Below are positions 1 to 5,526 of a stretch of DNA of 5,526 nt, piece after piece (position 1 is the stretch's first letter; the number at the start of each line of letters is the position of its first letter). The stretch lies in the NCBI GenBank assembly GCA_947491175.1, contig CANLIF010000085.1, positions 1 to 5,526 on the forward strand, read 5' to 3'. This DNA is from Actinomycetota bacterium (GTDB lineage Bacteria; Actinomycetota; Actinomycetes; S36-B12; UBA5976). The translations under genes were made by a program, and so were the position numbers. A model generated the notes under the pieces. The model did not search any database. It was not told the origin of the DNA and saw nothing but the letters and a program-made list of their open reading frames with translations.

Positions 1-207
1 AAACCTGGAGTTAGAATTCCAACTTCGATTCGGGAAAATCTCCGGAGTATCCCGGCTCGAGATCTGGGCGATTTGATCGACCAGTTGTCAGAGCAAATGC
101 GCACTGCAGCGAGCGAATTGCAGTTTGAAGTGGCCGCACGTTTGCGTGACGAAATCCATGAACTTAAGAAGGAACTTCGACAAATGTCGCAGGCCGGTCA
201 CGTTTAG
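1..207 (+). CDS. uvrB: UvrABC system protein B, C-terminal fragment (5' end outside window)
   Basis: Reading frame 1 is open from the first base to the TAG at 205-207 and gives 68 residues. The fragment ends with a UVR domain (about residues 25-60) preceded by an ARDLGDLIDQL linker. The hallmark residues are visible: LQFEVAARLRDEI, with Phe42, Glu43, Ala45, Ala46 and Leu48-Arg49-Asp50. UvrB is the DNA-damage verification helicase of nucleotide excision repair in the cytoplasm; its C-terminal UVR coiled-coil hairpin binds the matching UVR domain of UvrC and is needed to recruit it for incision. The helicase domains lie upstream and cannot be seen. The identification rests on this domain plus the uvrA and uvrC genes downstream. 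UVR domains also occur in UvrC and in some Clp-associated proteins, but a UVR domain at the very C-terminus in this context points to UvrB. The stop is 28 bases before terC. Confidence 0.93.
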   Translation, partial: KPGVRIPTSIRENLRSIPARDLGDLIDQLSEQMRTAASELQFEVAARLRDEIHELKKELRQMSQAGHV

Positions 208-223
208 TTTTAGCTGCTATGGG

Positions 224-229
224 TATGGT
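224..229 (+). promoter_or_regulatory. putative -10 element (TATGGT) for a leaderless terC transcript
   Basis: TATGGT at 224-229 fits the actinobacterial -10 pattern TANNNT. It is followed by six bases and then the ATG of terC at 236, so transcription starting at the usual distance would begin on or next to the start codon. No recognisable -35 hexamer lies 16-18 bases upstream, which would fall in the 3' end of uvrB. The only SD-like sequence, GGTTGAG at 227-233, lies two bases from the ATG, too close for normal use. This is inference from spacing alone; terC could also be read through from uvrB. Confidence 0.4.
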
Positions 230-235
230 TGAGCA

Positions 236-1276
236 ATGAATGTTTCTACCACCATCTGGGTTATCACCCTCGGTGTCCTGACCGCAGCCTTCATTCTAGA
301 TTTTGTGGTTGTGGACGCCAGACAACATGTTTTTGGCCCTAAGCAAGCAGTTCGCTGGGTAATTGCTTACATAATTGCAGCGCTTTTGTTCGCAGTATTT
401 GTCTGGAACTATTTTGGAGCCGAATACGGGCAACAATTCCTGGCTGGTTGGATAACTGAGTACAGCCTTTCCGTGGATAATCTTTTTGTTTTTATCGTCT
501 TAATGTCTTCATTCGCGGTGCCTGAAATGTTAAAGCACCGAGTACTACTAATCGGCGTCGCAATAGCGATTGTGTTGCGAGGAATCCTGATCGTAGTTGG
601 CGCTGCAGCGATTTCTAGATTTGCTGCCACGTTCTTCGTGTTTTCCGCTTTCTTGCTTTACACCGCCATTTCAATTTGGCGCTCCCACGATGAAGAGCCT
701 GACCCAGAAGGCAATGGACTAATTCGGCTGATTGAAAAGTATGTTGCAACTACGCGTGAATATGTAGGCACCAAACTTTCTGTAAAGATCGATGGCAAAC
801 GATTCATCACACCGCTTTTTGTTGTGATTCTTGCAGTTGGCACCACTGACTTACTTTTTGCGCTGGATTCAATCCCGGCGATCTTTGGCCTTACTAAAGA
901 GCCCTACCTAGTATTCGCAGCCAATGCATTCGCGCTGATGGGATTGCGCCAGTTGTATTTCTTGCTCGATGGACTGCTAGCAAAGATCATCTATCTTGCG
1001 CGAGGCTTAGCAATTATTCTGGGATTCATAGCGATAAAGCTATTCCTTGAAGCGCTTGATGGCACAACTGACCTCCACCCACCTCATGTCACAATTGCTC
1101 AGTCTTTGACCTTCATTGCAACCGTATTAGGGGTCACCGTAATTACAAGTCTGATTGCAGTTCGCCGCTCTCCGGAATTGGCTCAGCACTCCGAAATTTC
1201 ACATGCCTTAGAAGAGTCTGAGGAACACCGTGGTAAAGGAATTGAGCACCTTGGGCCAGAGGATTTACAAGCCTAA
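236..1276 (+). CDS. TerC family integral membrane protein (probable metal-ion exporter, Alx-like)
   Basis: The 346-residue protein is polytopic, with about nine hydrophobic segments by eye (near 5-26, 39-60, 69-92, 101-121, 129-148, 191-217, 224-247, 252-271 and 287-309). A charged loop separates the fifth and sixth (about 149-190), and the C-terminal tail from 310 is hydrophilic and rich in Glu. Two TerC-family signatures are present: TEYSLSVDNLFVF (Glu75, Asp81, Asn82) and TTDLLFALDSIPAIFGLT (Asp205, Asp211), the latter followed by FALMGLRQLYFLLDG. The acidic residues sit inside membrane segments and are the likely cation ligands. Characterised relatives include E. coli Alx and Bacillus MeeF/MeeY, linked to Mn2+ export; tellurite resistance gave the family its name but is not a safe prediction here. 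The length matches full-length family members. The start is fixed: an in-frame TGA at 230-232 leaves ATG 236 as the first start codon. It lies 28 bases after uvrB and 69 before uvrA. The family call is firm; the substrate is inferred. Confidence 0.93.
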   Translation: MNVSTTIWVITLGVLTAAFILDFVVVDARQHVFGPKQAVRWVIAYIIAALLFAVFVWNYFGAEYGQQFLAGWITEYSLSVDNLFVFIVLMSSFAVPEMLKHRVLLIGVAIAIVLRGILIVVGAAAISRFAATFFVFSAFLLYTAISIWRSHDEEPDPEGNGLIRLIEKYVATTREYVGTKLSVKIDGKRFITPLFVVILAVGTTDLLFALDSIPAIFGLTKEPYLVFAANAFALMGLRQLYFLLDGLLAKIIYLARGLAIILGFIAIKLFLEALDGTTDLHPPHVTIAQSLTFIATVLGVTVITSLIAVRRSPELAQHSEISHALEESEEHRGKGIEHLGPEDLQA

Positions 1277-1287
1277 GAATTCGCTCG

Positions 1288-1317
1288 GGTGCATGCTCGT
1301 CGGATCTGCGATGCACC
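1288..1317 (+). repeat. imperfect inverted repeat (hairpin or operator) between terC and uvrA
   Basis: GGTGCAT (1288-1294) is exactly complementary, in reverse, to ATGCACC (1311-1317), with 16 bases between the arms. The stem can be extended inward by GC (1295-1296) pairing with GC (1308-1309) if G1310 is bulged, leaving an 11-base loop. No T-run follows (AAGGGACAGC comes next), so it is not a canonical intrinsic terminator. The right arm covers the place where the -35 region of the proposed uvrA promoter would lie, so an operator is a possible alternative to an RNA hairpin ending or stabilising the terC message. The symmetry is seen directly; its role is unknown. Confidence 0.45.
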
Positions 1318-1333
1318 AAGGGACAGCGACAAC

Positions 1334-1339
1334 TAACAT
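1334..1339 (+). promoter_or_regulatory. putative -10 element (TAACAT) for a leaderless uvrA transcript
   Basis: TAACAT at 1334-1339 fits TANNNT and matches TATAAT at four of six positions. Six bases separate it from the GTG start of uvrA at 1346, so a transcript would begin at or beside the start codon. No Shine-Dalgarno sequence lies in the usual window; the nearest purine run, AAGGGA at 1318-1323, is 22 bases upstream. No good -35 hexamer is seen (about 1310-1317 would be its place). The spacing is identical to that upstream of terC. There is no GAAC-N4-GTTC LexA-type box between 1277 and 1345. Confidence 0.5.
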
Positions 1340-1345
1340 AGTGAT

Positions 1346-4297
1346 GTGGTTGATCAATTAATCGTCCGAGGGGCTCGCGAGCACAACCTCAAAGACATAA
1401 ACATTGATCTACCGAGAGATTCTCTGATTGTTTTCACAGGGCTTTCAGGCTCAGGAAAATCCTCTCTGGCCTTTGACACGATCTTCGCAGAAGGCCAGCG
1501 CCGGTATGTTGAATCGTTGTCGGCCTATGCCAGGCAGTTTCTTGGCCAGATGGATAAGCCAGATGTGGACTTTATCGAAGGCCTGTCGCCTGCGGTTTCA
1601 ATTGATCAAAAATCCACAAATCGCAATCCACGTTCGACCGTTGGCACAATTACTGAGGTTTACGATTATCTGCGCTTGCTATTTGCTCGTGCTGGCCGTC
1701 CACACTGCCCGGATTGCGGGCGGCCTATTGCTCGGCAGTCACCCCAACAAATTGTGGATCGAATTCTTGAAATTAAAGAGGGCACTAGATTTCAGCTCTT
1801 AGCCCCAGTGATTCGAGAACGTAAGGGTGAATATGCAGAGCTGTTTAGAAGTCTGCAAACTCAAGGATTTGCTCGAGCACGAATCGATGGTGTGGTCTAT
1901 CCACTTGAAGAGCCCCCAAAGTTAAAGAAACAAGAAAAGCACACCATTGAAGTGGTAGTTGATCGGCTGGCAGTCAAGCCTGATGCTGTTAGGCGACTAA
2001 CTGACAGCGTCGAAACTGCGTTACGTCTGTCGAGTGGCTTAGTAACTCTAGAGTTTGTAGATCTTCCAGAAGATGATCCGGAGCGCGAACGCATGTTCAG
2101 CGAACATCTAGTTTGCTTGTATGACGGAAACCAATTTGAGGAATTAGAACCCAGATCGTTTTCATTTAACTCACCATTTGGGGCGTGCCCGGAATGCACT
2201 GGTCTTGGAAACAAGATGGAAGTGGATCCAGATTTAGTAATTCCTAATCCAGATCTAACGCTCGAGGAAGGCGCCATTGATCCTTGGGCATCGGGCCATA
2301 TTTTTGATTACTTCTTTAGATTGACCAAGGCGCTTTCAAATGAATTGGGTTTTGCCTTAGATGTGCCATGGAAGAAATTGCCAGTCAAAGCGCGAGCCGC
2401 TTTACTAAATGGCAATGACCACGAAGTTCAAGTCAAGTACAAAAATAGGTATGGCCGACAGCGGACCTACTCAACTGGGTTCGAAGGTGTAATTCAATAC
2501 ATCGAACGCAAGCACCAAGAGTCTGAAAGCGACTCCAGTCGGGAAAAGCTTGAGGGCTACATGCGCCAAGTGCCTTGCCCAGCATGTGCCGGCGCGAGAT
2601 TAAAACCGCTATCGCTAGCCGTGACGCTAAACGAAAAAAGCATTGCCCAAATTGCCCAACTTCCAATCGGCGAATGTGCTGAATTCCTCAAGAAACTTGA
2701 ACTTTCGCCCAGAGAGCGGGCCATTGCGGATCGGGTTCTGAAAGAAGTTAACGAACGTCTGGCTTTCCTGATTGACGTGGGACTTGATTACCTGTCGCTG
2801 GAAAGATCGGCAGGGTCGCTGGCTGGCGGGGAAGCGCAACGAATTCGGCTAGCTACCCAAATCGGCAGCGGTTTAACTGGAGTGCTTTATGTTTTGGATG
2901 AGCCCAGTATCGGACTTCATCAGCGTGATAATCACAGACTGATTGAAACTTTGATTCGACTGCGAGACCTTGGTAACACTTTGATCGTGGTCGAACACGA
3001 TGAGGACACAATTCGCACGGCGGACTGGATTGTCGACATTGGGCCTGGAGCTGGTGAACACGGTGGCCACGTAGTTTCTAGTGGTTCTTACGAGCAGTTG
3101 CTTAACACCAAAGAATCAATTACCGGTCAGTACTTGTCTGGCAAGAGATCAATTGAAGTGCCACAGATTCGTCGACCAGTTGATTCCACCAAAGTACTAA
3201 CGATTCATGGTGCCAAGGAACACAATTTGGCCGACGTTAAAGTAGACATTCCACTTGGAGTATTTGCTGCTGTGACGGGCGTATCTGGATCAGGTAAATC
3301 AACTCTGATCAACGACATCTTATATAACGTGTTGGCTCGTGACCTAAATGGCGCTCGCACTGTTCCAGGCCGGCACAAAAAAGTTGATGGGGTAGACCAG
3401 CTAGACAAAGTTGTTCATGTTGATCAGAGTCCAATCGGGCGGACACCTAGATCGAATCCAGCTACCTATACTGGGGTATTTGACCACGTTAGAAAACTAT
3501 TTGCCGAAACTCCAGAATCAAAGATGCGGGGATATCAACAAGGCCGTTTCTCATTCAACGTTAAGGGCGGTCGTTGTGAATCGTGCTCTGGTGATGGCAC
3601 GTTAAAGATTGAAATGAATTTTCTACCGGATGTATATGTCCCATGCGAAGTTTGCCATGGCGCCAGATACAACCGAGAAACCCTTGAAGTGCACTACAAG
3701 AAAAAGTCAATTTCTGACGTGCTTAATATGCCAGTAGAAGAAGCTCTTGAGTTTTTCGCAAGTATCCCAGCGATAGCGCGGCACCTTAGAACTCTCGTAG
3801 ACGTTGGTCTTGGATACGTGCGACTTGGGCAACCAGCCACGACTTTAAGTGGCGGCGAGGCCCAGCGTGTAAAGCTTTCCTCGGAACTGCAGAAACGCTC
3901 AACTGGTCGCACGGTATATGTTTTGGATGAACCGACAACAGGACTGCATTTTGAAGACGTTAGGAAATTGCTGATAGTGCTGCATTCCTTAGTCGAAAAG
4001 GGCAATACCGTAATTGTGATTGAGCACAACTTAGATGTAATTAAAACTGCGGACTGGGTTATTGATATGGGGCCAGAAGGCGGATCAGGTGGCGGCAAAG
4101 TTGTGGTTACTGGTACGCCAGAGCAAGTAGCTAGTCACGCCACTAGCCACACCGCAAGATTTCTAAAGCCACTTTTAGAGTTAGACGCAGCAAAGTCTGC
4201 TAAAACTTCAAAATCATTGCCGCCTAAGAACACAATCAAAACATTCAAACCAGTGCCAGCTAAAAAATCCGCAGCTGGAAAGTCAGTAACCAAGTAG
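1346..4297 (+). CDS. uvrA: UvrABC system protein A (excinuclease ATPase subunit)
   Basis: This 983-residue protein is the DNA-damage sensor of nucleotide excision repair. It acts as a dimer, loads UvrB at lesions and is built from two ABC ATPase halves. First half: Walker [10 protein letters not shown] (32-40, Lys38), Q-loop Gln88, signature LAGGEAQR (from Leu492), Walker B with Asp518-Glu519, and His551. Second half: Walker [10 protein letters not shown] (645-653, Lys651), Q-loop Gln694, signature LSGGEAQR (from Leu834), Walker B with Asp861-Glu862, and His894. Zinc-type cysteine pairs are C121/C124 with C411/C414, C281/C284 (upstream partner only C257), and C744/C747 with C767/C770; the last is the conserved DNA-contacting module. 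Oddities are Ala493 in place of Ser in the first signature and a 36-residue basic tail (948-983) with ten Lys and no acidic residue. The start is GTG: an in-frame TAA at 1334-1336 excludes anything upstream, and residues 5-9 (LIVRG) already belong to the family's N-terminal strand. uvrC follows five bases after the stop, so the two are probably cotranscribed. Confidence 0.98.
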   Translation: MVDQLIVRGAREHNLKDINIDLPRDSLIVFTGLSGSGKSSLAFDTIFAEGQRRYVESLSAYARQFLGQMDKPDVDFIEGLSPAVSIDQKSTNRNPRSTVGTITEVYDYLRLLFARAGRPHCPDCGRPIARQSPQQIVDRILEIKEGTRFQLLAPVIRERKGEYAELFRSLQTQGFARARIDGVVYPLEEPPKLKKQEKHTIEVVVDRLAVKPDAVRRLTDSVETALRLSSGLVTLEFVDLPEDDPERERMFSEHLVCLYDGNQFEELEPRSFSFNSPFGACPECTGLGNKMEVDPDLVIPNPDLTLEEGAIDPWASGHIFDYFFRLTKALSNELGFALDVPWKKLPVKARAALLNGNDHEVQVKYKNRYGRQRTYSTGFEGVIQYIERKHQESESDSSREKLEGYMRQVPCPACAGARLKPLSLAVTLNEKSIAQIAQLPIGECAEFLKKLELSPRERAIADRVLKEVNERLAFLIDVGLDYLSLERSAGSLAGGEAQRIRLATQIGSGLTGVLYVLDEPSIGLHQRDNHRLIETLIRLRDLGNTLIVVEHDEDTIRTADWIVDIGPGAGEHGGHVVSSGSYEQLLNTKESITGQYLSGKRSIEVPQIRRPVDSTKVLTIHGAKEHNLADVKVDIPLGVFAAVTGVSGSGKSTLINDILYNVLARDLNGARTVPGRHKKVDGVDQLDKVVHVDQSPIGRTPRSNPATYTGVFDHVRKLFAETPESKMRGYQQGRFSFNVKGGRCESCSGDGTLKIEMNFLPDVYVPCEVCHGARYNRETLEVHYKKKSISDVLNMPVEEALEFFASIPAIARHLRTLVDVGLGYVRLGQPATTLSGGEAQRVKLSSELQKRSTGRTVYVLDEPTTGLHFEDVRKLLIVLHSLVEKGNTVIVIEHNLDVIKTADWVIDMGPEGGSGGGKVVVTGTPEQVASHATSHTARFLKPLLELDAAKSAKTSKSLPPKNTIKTFKPVPAKKSAAGKSVTK

Positions 4298-4302
4298 GTC
4301 TC
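4296..4302 (+). promoter_or_regulatory. uvrA-uvrC junction with weak Shine-Dalgarno (AGG)
   Basis: The uvrA stop TAG (4295-4297) overlaps a short AGG (4296-4298), which lies four bases before the GTG start of uvrC at 4303. The junction leaves only five bases between the genes and has no TANNNT hexamer ending six bases before the start. This suggests that uvrC is translated by ribosomes finishing uvrA (translational coupling) and not from its own promoter. The AGG is a minimal SD, so most of the support comes from the gene spacing. Confidence 0.5.
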
Positions 4303-5526
4303 GTGGAGATTACGGATAAGCCTTCGGAAATCCCGACCAGCCCTGGGGTTTATCGCTGGCGAGATTCCCAAGATCGAGTGATTTATGTTGGCAAATCCAA
4401 GAATCTGAAAAACCGAATCAATTCATATTTTGCAAACGACTTGCATCCTAGAACTCAAACTATGGTGACAACTGCGCAAAGTTTGGATTGGGTGACAGTG
4501 CGAACTGAAACTGAGGCACTTCAGCTTGAGTATGCGTGGATCAAGGAATTTGATCCAAACTTCAATGTTAGATATCGCGATGACAAGAGTTATCCGTATT
4601 TAGCGCTGTCTACTCAAGAGGAGTTCCCAAGGGCTTTTGTCTACCGAGGAGATAAGCGCAAGGGTGTTACTTACTTTGGCCCTTACGTGCAGGCTTGGGC
4701 GATTCGAGATTCACTAGATCACTTACTCCGAGTTTTTCCAGTTCGCAGTTGTACTTCAGGAGTTTTCCGAAACGCCAAGGCGGCAGGTCGACCATGTTTG
4801 TTGGCTCACATTGATCGCTGCAGTGCGCCATGCGTTGGAAAGATTGATGAAATGGGTCATCGAGATTTAGTAAAACAACTCATGTCATTCATGTCAGGCA
4901 ACTCCAAAGAGATAATGACCGACATTGCTCGTCGAATGAATGATGCCTCAATTGCGCAAGATTATGAACAGGCAAGCGTTCTGCGGGATGACTTAGCAGC
5001 TCTGGAGCGAGTTCTCGAGAAAAGTGTTGTCGTTTTACCAGATGACACGTTTGCCGACATCGTTGGCCTGCATCATGATGAACTTCAGTCGGCTGTCCAG
5101 GTGTTCTCAGTCAGAAGTGGACGAATCGTTGGACAGCGTGGCTTCATTATGGAAAACCCAGTTGATGCAACGAGCGAGACCTTAATGACTGATGCTTTGA
5201 TGCACATTTACGCAACTGCCACCAAGGAAGAGATTCCAACGGAAGTTCTCGTTAGTCATGAGCCAGAAAGCGCAATAAGTTTGGCGGAACTTTTGGGAAC
5301 AATTCGCGAAGCCCAAATCAGTGTTCGGGTGCCGGCCCGAGGTGATAAAAAAATGCTTATGGAAACCGTTGTAGTCAATGCTGGACAAGCACTCGGGTTG
5401 CACAAAACTAAACGATCTACAGACTTGGTGACTAGGAGCAAGGCGTTAGCTGAAATTCAGCAAGCTATCGGTCTACCTGATGCACCACTTAGAATTGAAT
5501 GTATCGATGTATCCCACATATCGGGA
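4303..5526 (+). CDS. uvrC: UvrABC system protein C, N-terminal 408 residues (3' end outside window)
   Basis: UvrC is the nuclease that makes both incisions in nucleotide excision repair. The frame is open from GTG 4303 to the window edge. The N-terminal GIY-YIG nuclease domain, which makes the 3' cut, shows GVY (15-17), YVG (28-30), Lys31, Arg38, Tyr42 and the probable metal-binding Glu76. A four-cysteine cluster follows (Cys150, 165, 173, 177), matching the set known to hold a 4Fe-4S cluster in E. coli UvrC. The UVR domain that docks on UvrB is at about 200-240 (DYEQASVLRDDL, 220-231). The end reaches the start of the RNase H-like domain that makes the 5' cut: IECIDVSHISG, with Asp402 the likely first catalytic Asp. 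Full-length UvrC is usually about 600-650 residues, so roughly one third is missing. GTG 4303 is preferred because the GVY motif begins at residue 15 and no other start codon lies in the frame back to the TAA at 4261. Function is firm; the truncation is from the window edge. Confidence 0.97.
   Translation, partial: MEITDKPSEIPTSPGVYRWRDSQDRVIYVGKSKNLKNRINSYFANDLHPRTQTMVTTAQSLDWVTVRTETEALQLEYAWIKEFDPNFNVRYRDDKSYPYLALSTQEEFPRAFVYRGDKRKGVTYFGPYVQAWAIRDSLDHLLRVFPVRSCTSGVFRNAKAAGRPCLLAHIDRCSAPCVGKIDEMGHRDLVKQLMSFMSGNSKEIMTDIARRMNDASIAQDYEQASVLRDDLAALERVLEKSVVVLPDDTFADIVGLHHDELQSAVQVFSVRSGRIVGQRGFIMENPVDATSETLMTDALMHIYATATKEEIPTEVLVSHEPESAISLAELLGTIREAQISVRVPARGDKKMLMETVVVNAGQALGLHKTKRSTDLVTRSKALAEIQQAIGLPDAPLRIECIDVSHISG

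Noticed and set aside
1288..1317. Intrinsic terminator for terC
   Set aside because: The hairpin has a modest stem with a large loop and no T-run after it, so it is listed as an inverted repeat of unknown role and not as a terminator.
1428..1802. 124-codon open frame on the plus strand, overlapping uvrA in another frame
   Set aside because: It covers the Walker A and Q-loop region of UvrA and its translation matches nothing I recognise; an overlapping gene cannot be supported.
1897..2277. 126-codon open frame on the minus strand inside uvrA
   Set aside because: The translation is Ser-rich low complexity with no family resemblance, and uvrA is clearly the coding frame here.
3694..4098. 134-codon open frame on the minus strand inside uvrA
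   Set aside because: It lies opposite the highly conserved second ATPase half of UvrA. Its translation is Ser/Thr/Pro-rich with no recognisable domain and no start signal, as expected for a shadow of a constrained gene.
4135..4371. Minus-strand open frame spanning the uvrA-uvrC junction
   Set aside because: It overlaps the UvrA C-terminal tail and the UvrC N-terminus, both well supported, and shows no recognisable protein features.
5182..5441. Two overlapping minus-strand open frames inside uvrC
   Set aside because: Both are short and opposite a continuous uvrC frame, with no motif or promoter; treated as shadows.

Overview
The window is a nucleotide excision repair (NER) cluster on the + strand: uvrB (3' end only), a TerC-family membrane protein gene, uvrA (complete) and uvrC (5' two-thirds only). 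The coding content is ordinary and tightly packed. No RNA gene, mobile element, CRISPR array or long repeat was seen, and no gene-free stretch exceeds 69 bases.

Organism: the order uvrB-terC-uvrA-uvrC is, from general knowledge, an actinobacterial arrangement. The protein sequences agree with this: UvrA carries the [18 protein letters not shown] block and TerC carries the TTDLLFALDSIPAIFGLT block in the form I associate with Actinobacteria. The base composition is unlike soil Actinobacteria. A few lines counted by eye gave about 40-57% GC, roughly mid to high 40s overall. A lower-GC, compact-genome actinobacterium, such as a planktonic freshwater or marine lineage, is therefore a reasonable inference, but no species can be named.

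Layout: bases 1-207 encode the last 68 residues of UvrB, including its C-terminal UVR domain. After 28 bases, terC (236-1276) encodes a polytopic membrane protein, probably a metal (Mn2+-type) transporter. A 69-base gap holds an imperfect hairpin (1288-1317) and a -10-like hexamer. Then uvrA (1346-4297) encodes the damage-recognition ATPase. Five bases after its stop, uvrC (4303 to the window edge) encodes the dual-incision nuclease.

How they work together: UvrA with UvrB finds the lesion, UvrA leaves, and UvrC binds the UvrB-DNA complex through paired UVR domains, both visible here (UvrB fragment residues 25-60; UvrC about 200-240). UvrC then cuts on both sides of the lesion. TerC is not a known NER component; its conserved place here may be only historical, or may reflect metal homeostasis under DNA or oxidative stress.

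The most interesting non-coding signal is that terC and uvrA each have a TANNNT hexamer ending exactly six bases before the start codon and no convincing Shine-Dalgarno sequence. This is the geometry expected of leaderless mRNAs. uvrC has no such hexamer and looks translationally coupled to uvrA. No clearly undescribed biological system was found.
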